Assembly: GCF_014250515.1 (NCBI RefSeq)
Contig: NZ_CP060202.1
Span: 3,841,001 to 3,905,000 of the forward strand
Direction: 5' to 3'
Length of the DNA stretch: 64,000 nt
From: Hymenobacter sediminicola
GTDB lineage: Bacteria > Bacteroidota > Bacteroidia > Cytophagales > Hymenobacteraceae
The translations under genes and the position numbers were made by a program. Of the stretch, positions 49,539 through 58,516 are shown in pieces; within the stretch, counting starts at the first letter, position 1, and every line of letters starts with the position of its first letter. Under the pieces are notes generated by a model. That model was given only the letters and a program-made list of their open reading frames with translations. It searched no databases and was not told the DNA's origin.

Positions 49539-51422
49539 ATGAAAAATTCTTACACTGCCCCCTGGCGTAAGCTGGCGCTTACAGCACTGCTAGGCCTTGG
49601 TTCTACAGGTGCCTTCGCTCAGGCCCTGAACTACACGGCGGCCAACGCCCGAAACCTGGCCGGCACGTACACCGACCTCGGTACCAGTGGCTCGGTTATC
49701 ACCACGGCTAACACGGATGCAGCCAACTCGGCGGCTACTCCAATCGGCTTCAGCTTTACCTTCAACGGTACGGCCTTCACGGAATTCACGCTGAATACCA
49801 ACGGCCTCATCAAGCTGGGTAACACGCCTGTTTCTGACCCGACTATTACGAACTACGTAGCAGCCACCGACCTGAACATTGTGGCCCCAGCCGGCGGCAT
49901 TGACCTGGTTGGAGCAGCAAACCAAACTACTTCGCCTACGGAATACCGTGTGTTTACAAGCGGCACCGCTGGTAGCCGGGTTTGCACCATCCAGTTTGAG
50001 AACGTAGCTGATAAGCCGGTAGCGGGTGCTTCGCAGTTCGCCACCATGCAGTTCCAGATCAAGCTCTACGAAACTAGCAACACCATTGAGTTTGTATATG
50101 GTGCCTGGACGGCCGGCACGGCCACGCCAATCGGCCTAGGCTTCCTGGTAGGTCTGAAAGGTTCCAGCTCGGCTTTCGCCGACCGTCTGTTTGCCCAGAA
50201 GGCATCGAGCGCCACGGCCTGGACGACAACTGTATTCGCGCAAGAGTCGGGCGGACTTATTCCTTCTCACTTCGTGCGGAACACGTTCCTGCCTGATGCT
50301 GGCCGCACGTACCGCTTCACGTCGCCTACTTGCGTGGCGCCTACCGCAATAACCTTCACTAACACGACTACGACCGGTACGACTGTAAACTTTACGGCTC
50401 CTGCCAACGGTACTGGTTACACGATTATTTACGGCGCTCCTGGCTTTAACCCTGCTTCGGCCGGCACGACCGTTACTACCCCATCTTCGCCCTACACATT
50501 CACTGGTCTGGCGGCTTCGACCTCCTACCAGCTTTACATCCGTGCTAACTGCGGCGCTACTGACCAAAGCTCACTGGCTGGTCCGTTCACTTTCTCGACT
50601 ACCTGCACGGCTCCTATCATCAATACGTTCCCGTACACCGAGAACTTTGATGGTGTACCTACCGGCACGCTGCCTTGCGGCTTCACGGTTGCTAATACCA
50701 ACGGTGACTCTGTTACGTGGCGCAACCGCGCTACCGTTCCGGGTGCTACCGGCCCGATTGTAATTTCCGCGTCATCGCCTAACGCCATGACCTATTATTA
50801 CAACGAGGATGGTACCACTGCTGCAAACGACTGGTTCTTCACGCCAGCGCTGTTCCTGCGTCAGGGCGGCACCTACAAGCTTTCCTTCCAGTACCGCAAC
50901 TCGGGCGCCAACTATCCTGAGAGAATGGAAGTGAAGTACGGCAACGCGGCTACGGCGGCTGGTCAGACTACTACCCTATGGTCAAACCAAGCCATTGCTA
51001 CTACTGCCTTTACCACGGCCAACGAAACCAGCACTCCGGCTGTAGCTAATATTACTCCTGCTACAACTGGCAACTACTACATTGGCTTCCATGTCACCAG
51101 CGCTGCTGACCAGTTCTTCCTGGCAGTCGACAATCTGAGCATTGCCGGTATCCTGGGTACTTCTTCGGCCCTGAACAAAGCCGTTTCGATGTTCCCGAAC
51201 CCTTCTACGGGTATGGTAACGCTGGACGTGCGCGGCGCCAACGCCAAGAACAACCTGCAGGTAAGCGTGATGAACATGCTGGGCCAGACCGTACACACGG
51301 CCTCGCTGAAGGATAACTTCGAGAACCAGCTCAACCTCTCGAGCCTGGCCAACGGTGTGTACTTGCTGAAGGTGCAGACTGGCTCGGACTTCACGACCCG
51401 TCAGCTCACCATCGCCAAGTAA
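49539..51422 (+). CDS. Secreted T9SS cargo protein with fibronectin type III domain
   Basis: 627 residues from the ATG at 49539, which opens a signal peptide ending AFAQ. Residues about 20-260 are Thr/Asn-rich beta-sheet, about 262-350 a fibronectin type III domain (VNFTAPANGTGYTIIYGAPG, YTFTGLAASTSYQLYIRANC), about 360-540 a jelly-roll-like region (PYTENFDGVPTGTLPCGF), and the last 75 residues a type A sorting domain (SMFPNPSTGMVTLDV ... NGVYLLKVQTG). Exported through T9SS to the surface or medium. No catalytic domain recognised. Strong terminator follows. Confidence 0.9.
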   Translation: MKNSYTAPWRKLALTALLGLGSTGAFAQALNYTAANARNLAGTYTDLGTSGSVITTANTDAANSAATPIGFSFTFNGTAFTEFTLNTNGLIKLGNTPVSDPTITNYVAATDLNIVAPAGGIDLVGAANQTTSPTEYRVFTSGTAGSRVCTIQFENVADKPVAGASQFATMQFQIKLYETSNTIEFVYGAWTAGTATPIGLGFLVGLKGSSSAFADRLFAQKASSATAWTTTVFAQESGGLIPSHFVRNTFLPDAGRTYRFTSPTCVAPTAITFTNTTTTGTTVNFTAPANGTGYTIIYGAPGFNPASAGTTVTTPSSPYTFTGLAASTSYQLYIRANCGATDQSSLAGPFTFSTTCTAPIINTFPYTENFDGVPTGTLPCGFTVANTNGDSVTWRNRATVPGATGPIVISASSPNAMTYYYNEDGTTAANDWFFTPALFLRQGGTYKLSFQYRNSGANYPERMEVKYGNAATAAGQTTTLWSNQAIATTAFTTANETSTPAVANITPATTGNYYIGFHVTSAADQFFLAVDNLSIAGILGTSSALNKAVSMFPNPSTGMVTLDVRGANAKNNLQVSVMNMLGQTVHTASLKDNFENQLNLSSLANGVYLLKVQTGSDFTTRQLTIAK

Positions 51423-51444
51423 GTTTTCTTACTTCGCAACAAAG

Positions 51445-51474
51445 AAAGGGCAGCCAGTGTGGCTGCCCTTTTTT
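51445..51474 (+). terminator. Terminator after the T9SS cargo gene
   Basis: AAAGGGCAGCCA and TGGCTGCCCTTT form a 12-bp stem with loop GTG, then a T-run. Confidence 0.92.
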
Positions 51475-51730
51475 CGTATTACAGTCTGTTGGGTGGGCTT
51501 CTACTTTGCTATCAGCACATGTTAGCCGGCTTACGTTGATAGCCCCTCACCATTCCAAACCACTCATAAAACCATCTGGATAGTCAGCAGGTCAGCATAC
51601 TATGCGTCGGCAGGGCGCAATAATCCAACCTGGTGCTCTAGTGCTGATAGGCTTGCTCCAAAGGGAAGACCTGTGCTTCTGCTGTGTAGAGCCTAAAGAC
51701 AGCGCAATTATCGGGAAAGCAAGTCCACAG
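51475..51730. other. Non-coding stretch between convergent genes
   Basis: About 255 bases bounded by two terminators. The one small open frame here has no recognisable protein features; I see nothing else. Confidence 0.5.
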
Positions 51731-51764
51731 AGAAGCCTCTTCCTGCTAGCAGAAAGAGGCTTCT
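51731..51764 (-). terminator. Terminator after ccmF
   Basis: AGAAGCCTCTT and AAGAGGCTTCT around CTGCTAGCAG make a 34-bp, nearly perfect palindrome 33 bases after the ccmF stop. Confidence 0.85.
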
Positions 51765-51797
51765 TTGTACTATCACTCGTGCGGGAGGAAGCGGTAG

Positions 51798-54392
51798 CTA
51801 TGCTACTGGCTCGGGGTGTGCTTTGGCAACGGTGCGGCTAATCTTCGGCGCAGTAGCTGGCACAGACGCTTCTTTGCGGCTGCCTTTGCGCAGTGCCAGT
51901 CCGAAGCCAACTGCCATCAGCAGCGTGCCACTCCAGAGCAAATTGATAAAAGGCTTCTCCACGGCTTTCAGGATGATATAATCCTTCTGTGTGGTGCTGA
52001 TGCCGAACGTAAATTTGCCGGCCGTTGGATCTACGGAATTGAGCGAGATGCGCAGGCCAAGGTCTTCGATTTCGTCGGGGACGCGGCCTATCATCTTGTT
52101 GCGCACCACAAACAGGGGGTGCACATGGTACTGCTTTTTCTCGCCGAATACCAGCATGTCGGCCTGAATAGCCAAGTCACCTTTGGCAAGACCGAGGCCT
52201 GCGGTTTCCTTGGCAGGCTCTACGCCCCGGAATACAGCGAAGTAATCGTTAAGGAAAATGGTATCCCCAACCGACAGTTGGCTTTCCTTCACCTCACTCC
52301 AGTCTTTCTCCTTAGTCGGATCGGGCACGGAGCTGATGTGGGAATAGATGTCGTGGTCGAGGAATTTCTTGATATCGGGTGAAGCCAGCAGGCCGCCCAT
52401 TTCCTCGTTTACCTGCGCCCGTGGGTAAAGGGTGAAGGCATTGCCGGTTTCACGGTCTTTGTACTCGACGCGGTAATAGGTGTTTTCGGGCAGAATTTCG
52501 ACGGTGTCGCCGGCTTTGTAATACACCTTGTCGTCGCGCTTGATTTCGCCACGGGCCAGCGCCTTATACTCATCGGCTGTGCGGAAGAGCAGGTCCTTGT
52601 TGACGTAGCCAGGCACGCCGGGCACATCAAAATACTGGCCGGTATAGCTCACATCGTACTGGCCCATGGGCGTCGCGTCGTTGCGCCACAGCAGCACGTT
52701 GTCGCGGTTCAGGTCTTCCGGAAACTCCTTCGAGTACACCAAGCCCGATACGTTCTTAGAAATGATGTTGGAGTAGCCAGCCGAGCCCAGAATACCAAGC
52801 AGCATCAGCGCAATACCCAAGTGCGCCACCGCGCCACCCGACAGCTTCACGCGGCGCAGAATCAGTTGCGAGATAGTGCTGATGTTCGCCAGTACGCCAA
52901 ACAGCGCCGCTGTCAGTAGCACGATGTAAGTAGGCTGGATTTCGAGGTCGTTGTAGCGGAGGAGCAGAATAACCAGCGCCGCGCCCAGCAGCGTCAGCAC
53001 GGTAGGCGTGCCCAGCGCATTAGCCAGCGTGGATTTATCGTTGCGCTGCCACCACATCAACTGGGCCAAGCCCGACAGCAGCGCAACGCCCACGCCCATC
53101 CAGAGCTGAATTTTAGTGAAGTGCGCAATCTGGTCGGCTGGCAGGGCCATGTTGGATTTGATACCAATAAAGCCCAGAAATGCATTGTACACCGGAATGC
53201 TGGTAGTCACGAGCACCTGAAAAGCACCCAAACACAGCACCGTGGCCCCCACAAACACCCACAGTTCGGGATTGTAGGTGGTCAGCTCCTTCTCTGATAT
53301 CGGAATAGACTTCCAGCGGTATACGAGCAGAGCAATGGCCAGCACCACGAAAGCGCCAAGGTAAATCATGAGCTGCCCAGACAGCCCTAAATCGGTGAAG
53401 GAGTGCACGGAGGCATTGCCCAGTACGCCCGAGCGGGTCAGGAAAGTAGCGTAGAGAATCAGCAGGAAGGTGGTGATTACCAGCACGAACCCAGTACGCA
53501 GCGCCGTACGGCGCTGCTGCCACAGCACCAGCGCATGGATACCGGCTACCAGCACCAGCCACGGAATGTATACGGCATTTTCCACCGGGTCCCAGTTCCA
53601 GTAGCCGCCGAAGTTCAGCGTTTCATAGGCCCAGTAAGCGCCCATCATGATGCCTACTCCCAGCACCAAGCCACCCCACAGGCTCCAGCGCAGCGCGGGC
53701 TTCACCCACTTACTGAACTCGCCTTTCCAGAGCCCCGCAATGGCAAACGCAAATGGTACGAGCGTAAGGGCAAAACCCAGGAACAGCGTGGGCGGGTGAA
53801 TCACCATCCAGTAGTTTTGGAGTAGTGCGTTTAGGCCCGTGCCATCCGTAGGCACGAAATCGGGGTTCATCTTGAACACCGGCAGATCCACGAGGAAGTC
53901 GCGAAGCAGAATAAACGGCGACGAACCGATTTTCACGCCCCCGAATACTACGCCCAGAATCATAGACGTCAGGAAGAGCTGTACGCCGGCAAAAATGGCC
54001 ATTACCGGAGCTTCCCAGAGCTTATTCCAGCGCATAATGGCTAGCCCTAGCACTACATGCCAGAAAATCCAGAGCAAGAAGCTTCCTTCCTGCCCTTCCC
54101 AAAAACAGGAAATCATGTAGTACACCGGCAGGTGGTTGCTGGAGTGGCTCCAGGCATAGTAGTACTCGTAGCGGTGCCCGTGGATAATGCCGAACAGACA
54201 CACAATGACGCTAAGCACCGCCACGCCATGCAGCAGAAATGCACCACGGCCCAGTCGCAGCCACGTTGCGTCGGCTTGGCCTAGCGGCTGGTTGCGGGCG
54301 GCCATGTAGTAGGAATACGCCGCTACTGTGGCCGCCACGAAAGCCACAATTACGCTAAGGTGCCCCGCGTCGCCGATGAAAGTGTTGAGCAT
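51798..54392 (-). CDS. ccmF: Cytochrome c haem lyase CcmF
   Basis: 864 residues from the ATG at 54392 (MLNTFIGDAGHLSVIV). About 15 transmembrane helices. The WWD haem-handling motif region is visible as GGYWNWDPVENAVYIPWLVL with preceding HPPTLFLGFALTLVPFAFAI; a large periplasmic domain precedes the last helix. CcmF attaches haem to apocytochrome c, taking it from CcmE. Last gene of ccmB-C-D-E-F; it follows ccmE by 135 bases. Confidence 0.95.
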   Translation of the reverse strand: MLNTFIGDAGHLSVIVAFVAATVAAYSYYMAARNQPLGQADATWLRLGRGAFLLHGVAVLSVIVCLFGIIHGHRYEYYYAWSHSSNHLPVYYMISCFWEGQEGSFLLWIFWHVVLGLAIMRWNKLWEAPVMAIFAGVQLFLTSMILGVVFGGVKIGSSPFILLRDFLVDLPVFKMNPDFVPTDGTGLNALLQNYWMVIHPPTLFLGFALTLVPFAFAIAGLWKGEFSKWVKPALRWSLWGGLVLGVGIMMGAYWAYETLNFGGYWNWDPVENAVYIPWLVLVAGIHALVLWQQRRTALRTGFVLVITTFLLILYATFLTRSGVLGNASVHSFTDLGLSGQLMIYLGAFVVLAIALLVYRWKSIPISEKELTTYNPELWVFVGATVLCLGAFQVLVTTSIPVYNAFLGFIGIKSNMALPADQIAHFTKIQLWMGVGVALLSGLAQLMWWQRNDKSTLANALGTPTVLTLLGAALVILLLRYNDLEIQPTYIVLLTAALFGVLANISTISQLILRRVKLSGGAVAHLGIALMLLGILGSAGYSNIISKNVSGLVYSKEFPEDLNRDNVLLWRNDATPMGQYDVSYTGQYFDVPGVPGYVNKDLLFRTADEYKALARGEIKRDDKVYYKAGDTVEILPENTYYRVEYKDRETGNAFTLYPRAQVNEEMGGLLASPDIKKFLDHDIYSHISSVPDPTKEKDWSEVKESQLSVGDTIFLNDYFAVFRGVEPAKETAGLGLAKGDLAIQADMLVFGEKKQYHVHPLFVVRNKMIGRVPDEIEDLGLRISLNSVDPTAGKFTFGISTTQKDYIILKAVEKPFINLLWSGTLLMAVGFGLALRKGSRKEASVPATAPKISRTVAKAHPEPVA

Positions 54393-54527
54393 TTGGTCTG
54401 GTGCTAACTGCGCATGGGCTTGCCGGAGCAGCCACAAGCAGTGGTATTTAGTGCATGGATTACGTCAGCAGCAAGGCTGCTTCAGCAAACTCAGCTTGAT
54501 CCTGTTCTGGTACTCCTCTTGTTTCCT

Positions 54528-54953
54528 CTACCGCGACGCAGTAGCACCTTTGATGTCCTTCTCCACATACTTGGAAGGGCACTTGAGCAGAATTTTGTCG
54601 GCCACGAAGATGTTCTTGCGCATGGCTCCCGTAATCACCACCTGCTCCGATTTGTCGAAATCCTGCGGCTTGGGATTGAAGTAGATAACACGCTGCGCAA
54701 TACGGTTGGTATCAACCAGCGTAAAGGCAAAGTAGTTGGGGTCGAGTACGGGGTTATACTCCAGGCCCAGGATGTTTTTCTGCCCGTCGCGGGGCAGGCG
54801 GCCCACTACGTGCACTTTGGTGAGGTTGCCTTCAGCAGCCCGCTCGCGGGCTTCCCTGAAGGAAACGTACACGCTGGCGTCGCCGGCGGCGCTCATGATG
54901 ATGCCAATGGCAACAGCAATAACAGCAATGGCAAGAATGTGTGCTTTTTTCAT
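54528..54953 (-). CDS. ccmE: Cytochrome c maturation haem chaperone CcmE, CxxxY type
   Basis: 141 residues from the ATG at 54953. One N-terminal helix (KAHILAIAVIAVAIGIIMSA), then the OB-fold haem chaperone domain (VHVVGRLPRDG, FAFTLVDTN, VVITGAMRKNIFVADKILLK). The haem-binding site of Escherichia coli CcmE is a His in the HDENY motif; here the aligned site reads KCPSKY, with Cys125 and Tyr129. This CxxxY form is known from Desulfovibrio and archaea, where CcmH is missing. CcmE carries haem from CcmC to CcmF. Confidence 0.93.
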   Translation of the reverse strand: MKKAHILAIAVIAVAIGIIMSAAGDASVYVSFREARERAAEGNLTKVHVVGRLPRDGQKNILGLEYNPVLDPNYFAFTLVDTNRIAQRVIYFNPKPQDFDKSEQVVITGAMRKNIFVADKILLKCPSKYVEKDIKGATASR

Positions 54954-55076
54954 GGGTGTGCAACAGGTGGCCTTAGTGGGCAGGGCAGTCAAAACAACAG
55001 AAACGCGCGGAAAAATCCGAAGAATGCGAGAAGAAGGGAATGATTTATATCAGCTTCAATTTCTGCGGCCAAGCCG

Positions 55077-55322
55077 CTAATCTTTCAGCTCCCGCTCTAG
55101 GCGGCTTACCTTCTTTTCCAAAGAAACCAGCAGCGCCAAAAGCCCCGCCAGCACCACCGAAATGACAGCCACTACCACGTAGATTTTGCCGTCGGCCCGG
55201 AAGGCATCGGCCATTTCGGGCGAGTCGTCGGCGGTAGATTGAGCGGCGGCGTGCAGCATGGGTAGCACCAGCGCCAGCAGAAGCAGAAATGCCCGGCGGA
55301 GGTTAGGCAAGCTGTTTTTCAT
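55077..55322 (-). CDS. CcmD family protein
   Basis: 81 residues. An N-terminal hydrophobic signal segment (LRRAFLLLLALVLPMLHAAA), then a loop, then a helix in DGKIYVVVAVISVVLAGLLA followed by a charged coiled-coil tail (EKKVSRLERELKD). The second half matches the CcmD family, which stabilises the haem exporter complex and helps release holo-CcmE. It overlaps the 3' end of ccmC by 20 bases. Confidence 0.85.
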   Translation of the reverse strand: MKNSLPNLRRAFLLLLALVLPMLHAAAQSTADDSPEMADAFRADGKIYVVVAVISVVLAGLLALLVSLEKKVSRLERELKD

Positions 55323-55974
55323 ACACTTTGAGTTTGAGCAGAGAAATGCGGCTGGCTACCTGAGCCAACCAGAACGCCAGTAGCGTCCAGCCAATAACGG
55401 CCGGATAGAATACCGCCCGCATGGCATCATCAAGGTCGTATTTGGCGAAGGCCGGGTTGCCGCCTGCGCCAGGATGCAACGAATCGGTGAGGCGCGGCAG
55501 AATATAGAACAACGGCATAGCCGTGGCGAAAGCAAAGATGTTGTAGATGGCCGAAATGCGGGCCCGCTGCTGCTCATCGGTGAAGGAGGAGCGCAACACC
55601 AGGTAGGCCCCATAAATCAGCATGGCAATGGCCGCACCGTTGAGCTTGGGGTCGTTGGTCCACCAGGTGCCCCAGGTGTAGCGGGCCCAGATGCTACCCG
55701 TCGCCAGCCCCACTACGCCCATCAGAATCCCGATTCGGGCCGACTCATAGGAGTGAATATCCAGCTCCGGCGTAGGGTTGCGCAGGTAGCGGATCGAGTA
55801 ATACACCGAGGCAATCAGGATGAAGGTCATCCCGAACCACATCGGCACGTGGAAGTACAGGTTGCGGATGGTTTCGTTGAGAATAGCCAGCCGCGGCACT
55901 GGCACCAGCAGCCCAGCTACTCCTGTATAGAGCAGCAATACTACAGTCAGCGCCTTCCACCAGTTTTTCTTCAT
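55303..55974 (-). CDS. ccmC: Haem exporter protein CcmC / CcsA-type
   Basis: 223 residues, six helices. The Trp-rich haem-handling motif reads YTWGTWWTNDPKLNGAAIAM (WGTWW, D), flanked by conserved His residues in NLYFHVPMWFGM and the Pro-rich loop LTDSLHPGAGGN. It loads haem onto CcmE at the periplasmic face. Second gene of the ccm operon; 95 bases after ccmB. Confidence 0.92.
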   Translation of the reverse strand: MKKNWWKALTVVLLLYTGVAGLLVPVPRLAILNETIRNLYFHVPMWFGMTFILIASVYYSIRYLRNPTPELDIHSYESARIGILMGVVGLATGSIWARYTWGTWWTNDPKLNGAAIAMLIYGAYLVLRSSFTDEQQRARISAIYNIFAFATAMPLFYILPRLTDSLHPGAGGNPAFAKYDLDDAMRAVFYPAVIGWTLLAFWLAQVASRISLLKLKVYEKQLA

Positions 55975-56069
55975 ATGCTAGGGTATCAACTTAGGAGTTA
56001 GGGCTTTGTTGGCCACCGGCGGCTGTTTTGGAAGTCGAAAACTGAAAACCGAATGAGTACAGCCAACAA

Positions 56070-56741
56070 TTAGCTTCGCCACAGAAAAGGAAACAACAGG
56101 TACGATACCGCCGCCACAATCATGTTTAGGGCGGCCAGTGTGAGTAGCGCGCTTTGGCTGGCTTCAAATTCGAGCCCATCCAAGGCGTTTTTGGAGACTT
56201 TGATAAGCAGCAGCAGCATCGGAATCATGAGCGGGAAGCCCAGCACAGCCATCAGCGTGTTGCTGTTGGTAGCTTTGGCCGCAATGCCCGATACCAGCGT
56301 GAGCGTGGAAGCAAAACCCAGCGCTCCTAGCGCCACATTGCCCACAAACAGCGGCACATTCTGCACGGGGTTGCCCAGAATGAGCAGATACAGGCCCAGC
56401 CCGGCCAGCGCCAATCCTAGCAGCAGCAGCGCGTTGTAAGCTATTTTGGCCAGAATCACGGCCTGGGGCCGAACCAGAGTGTAGTAATACAGCATCCGGC
56501 CGCGGCTTTCCTGCAAAAACCCTTTGGCCACGGCATTCACCGCTGAGAAGAGCAGTATGATCCAGAATAACGCGTTCCAGGCCGGTGCGGGCGGGATGCC
56601 GCCGCGCAATGAAAAGCTCAGGTAGCACACGAATACCGTGCTGCCCACGTAGAGCAGCATGCCGTTGAGAGCCGCGCGCTGCCGCCATTCTAGGCGGAAG
56701 TCTTTGAGCATCAATGTCCAAATCTCACGAAGGAGCAACAC
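56070..56741 (-). CDS. ccmB: Haem exporter protein CcmB
   Basis: 223 residues from a GTG at 56741 (VLLLREIWTLMLKDFRLEWR); a downstream ATG at 56711 is the alternative. Six hydrophobic helices. Family features: KDFRLEWRQRAALNGMLLYV at the start, FLQESRGRMLYYYTLVRPQA in the first loop, and FPLMIPMLLLLIKVSKNALD in the last third. Membrane subunit of the CcmAB exporter; no ccmA ATPase gene is present in this window. A TATCTTTG promoter element at 56768-56775 excludes starts further upstream. Confidence 0.9.
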   Translation of the reverse strand: MLLLREIWTLMLKDFRLEWRQRAALNGMLLYVGSTVFVCYLSFSLRGGIPPAPAWNALFWIILLFSAVNAVAKGFLQESRGRMLYYYTLVRPQAVILAKIAYNALLLLGLALAGLGLYLLILGNPVQNVPLFVGNVALGALGFASTLTLVSGIAAKATNSNTLMAVLGFPLMIPMLLLLIKVSKNALDGLEFEASQSALLTLAALNMIVAAVSYLLFPFLWRS

Positions 56742-56767
56742 GGCAACAGGGCTGGTGAACAGGACCG

Positions 56768-56775
56768 CAAAGATA
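56768..56775 (-). promoter_or_regulatory. -7 element TATCTTTG for the ccm operon
   Basis: Exact TAnnTTTG match on the minus strand, 26 bases before the GTG start of ccmB; gives a short leader of about 20 bases. No -33 at the expected spacing. Confidence 0.5.
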
Positions 56776-56806
56776 CAACCCAACTCCCGGATTAGCAGGC
56801 CTCCCG

Positions 56807-56855
56807 ATAAACACAAAGCGCCACGACCTGTCAGGCCGTGGCGCTTTGTGTTTAT
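56807..56855 (-). terminator. Very strong terminator between a T9SS cargo gene and ccmB
   Basis: Perfect 19-bp arms (56807-56825 and 56837-56855) around an 11-base loop, with AT-rich outer ends. It ends the minus-strand transcript of the right-handed helix gene. Confidence 0.9.
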
Positions 56856-56868
56856 ATAGTGATTCTGA

Positions 56869-58389
56869 CTACTCTACCAGCAGCTTGCCGGTAGCTACTG
56901 TCTGGCCCTGCGTAAGGCGGTATGCATACAGGCCTGGCGCTACAGAACGGACATCAAGTGCCACCTGCCCGGCGGCCGGCACCATATTCCGGCTGGCTAC
57001 GGCGCGGCCCAGCGCATCCAGCAACTGAACCTCTACCGCACCAGCGCCCGGCACCTGGAACGTAACGGCGGTATGGGCTGGGTTAGGATACGCCTGCACG
57101 GCCAGCAGCACAGGAGCACGAGTAGCCAGTGGCTGCAGAAATGGCTGGAACGTCACGAGGCCCAGCGCCGCTTGGTCGGGCTGATGGAAGATGTGGGTTT
57201 CGATAACCGTAGCCGAAGCGGAACCCCAGTCGTTGTTTTTGGCATTCACGGCGTCGGGGCCGTTGTTGTAGAAGTCGTACACCACGCCGCCGTTGCCGTT
57301 GTTCACGAACCGGTTGCGGCCGACATCAGTGGTATCGGCGCCACCAGGGTTGCCGAAGCTGATAGCTGGGCTGCCCACTGTACCGCTCCGAACCAAGGTC
57401 ACGCCCCACAGATTGCCGGTCACCACATTGCGGCTCACTACCCCGGTTTGGGTCTGGTTGCCCTGGAAATTGAGGCCGCTGCCACCGGTCAGGGCGTTTG
57501 GGTTGGTATTGTTGTTCTCTACTATGTTGCCTGTTACGTAGCTCGAAATACTGGAGCCAATGACGGCAACGCCATAGCGGTTGTTACGCACCGTATTGCG
57601 CCGGATGATGGCGGTTGTGATACCGCCGCCGCCCAGCAGATTCGAGACGCCAATACCACCGGCCATATTGGTGGCCGGATTGCCAACTACCAAGCACCGC
57701 TCAATCAGGATAGGCTGAGCCGGGTTGCCAGTGCCCAGGTTCACCTGCGGATAGTTACCATTCTCAGTGTCGTTGTGCCAGAAAATGCAGTCCTGGATAA
57801 CGGGTGACGTAGGCCGGTTGGAAGGCGAATTGATACCGGCACGGGCGTTGCGCACGAAACGGCAGCGCTGCACCAGGGCACGGTTGCCGGATAGGGCCAG
57901 ACCGGCACTATTGGTCAGGCGGCCACCCACGGTTGAGAGGTTATTGCGGAAGGCGCAGTCCGAAAATTCGACGGCAGCATCTACCACCCGCACACCACCG
58001 CCACGCTCCACCACCGTCCGGCGCAGTACCGAGCCGGCGCTGGTGGCACTCAGCTGCATGCCCATCCACGGGGTAGCCGCATTCTGGGCCGTAAATACTA
58101 CCGAATCGGGTGGGGTGATGCGCAATACGCCATCCACGCTCATCAGCACCCGGTCGGCTACCCGAATGGTTTCATTGGTTGTAATACTCAGCGTATCTGT
58201 AGGAGCCAGCCGAATGGTATCGGTGATGGTCCAGATGCCGGCGGCCTGGGTCACGTATCCACCCGAGGCGGCAGCCAGTTGCGTGAGCGTGTAGCGCCGG
58301 CCGGTGCCGGGTGTGCTGTACTGGGCTTCAGAGCGTAGCACCGGCGTAGCCAGCCACGTCATCAGCAACACGAGTAGGGTCTTTTTCAT
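56869..58389 (-). CDS. Secreted T9SS cargo protein, right-handed beta-helix
   Basis: 506 residues from the ATG at 58389, with a signal peptide ending SEAQ. The middle (about 90-420) has short repeats of Asn-rich turns (SGLALSGNRALVQRCRF, RRNTVRNNRYGVAV, SRNVVTGNLWGVTL), the pattern of a right-handed parallel beta-helix as in pectate lyases or NosD. The last 75 residues are a type A sorting domain (QAYPNPAHTAVTFQVPGAGA ... PGLYAYRLTQG). Probably a surface-attached or secreted polysaccharide-binding or degrading protein; no active-site residues can be assigned. Confidence 0.85.
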   Translation of the reverse strand: MKKTLLVLLMTWLATPVLRSEAQYSTPGTGRRYTLTQLAAASGGYVTQAAGIWTITDTIRLAPTDTLSITTNETIRVADRVLMSVDGVLRITPPDSVVFTAQNAATPWMGMQLSATSAGSVLRRTVVERGGGVRVVDAAVEFSDCAFRNNLSTVGGRLTNSAGLALSGNRALVQRCRFVRNARAGINSPSNRPTSPVIQDCIFWHNDTENGNYPQVNLGTGNPAQPILIERCLVVGNPATNMAGGIGVSNLLGGGGITTAIIRRNTVRNNRYGVAVIGSSISSYVTGNIVENNNTNPNALTGGSGLNFQGNQTQTGVVSRNVVTGNLWGVTLVRSGTVGSPAISFGNPGGADTTDVGRNRFVNNGNGGVVYDFYNNGPDAVNAKNNDWGSASATVIETHIFHQPDQAALGLVTFQPFLQPLATRAPVLLAVQAYPNPAHTAVTFQVPGAGAVEVQLLDALGRAVASRNMVPAAGQVALDVRSVAPGLYAYRLTQGQTVATGKLLVE

Positions 58390-58434
58390 AGCAACAGGGG
58401 GTGAGGTGGAGAGAGAAGGTAGCTCTAAACGACG

Positions 58435-58471
58435 TAAAAAAGCCACCCGGGTTGTCCGGATGGCTTTTTAC
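58435..58471 (-). terminator. Terminator after the propeller-barrel gene
   Basis: Stem AAAAAAGCCACCCGG / CCGGATGGCTTTTTA with a 5-base loop and T-run on the minus strand, 46 bases after the stop at 58517. Confidence 0.88.
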
Positions 58472-58516
58472 TTAGGCGCGTCATGCTTGTAACCCGCTGT
58501 TTTGCTTGCGCTGGCG

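Noticed and set aside
51602..51841. 79-codon plus-strand frame after the T9SS cargo gene
   Set aside because: It crosses the ccmF terminator and the ccmF 3' end and has no recognisable domain.
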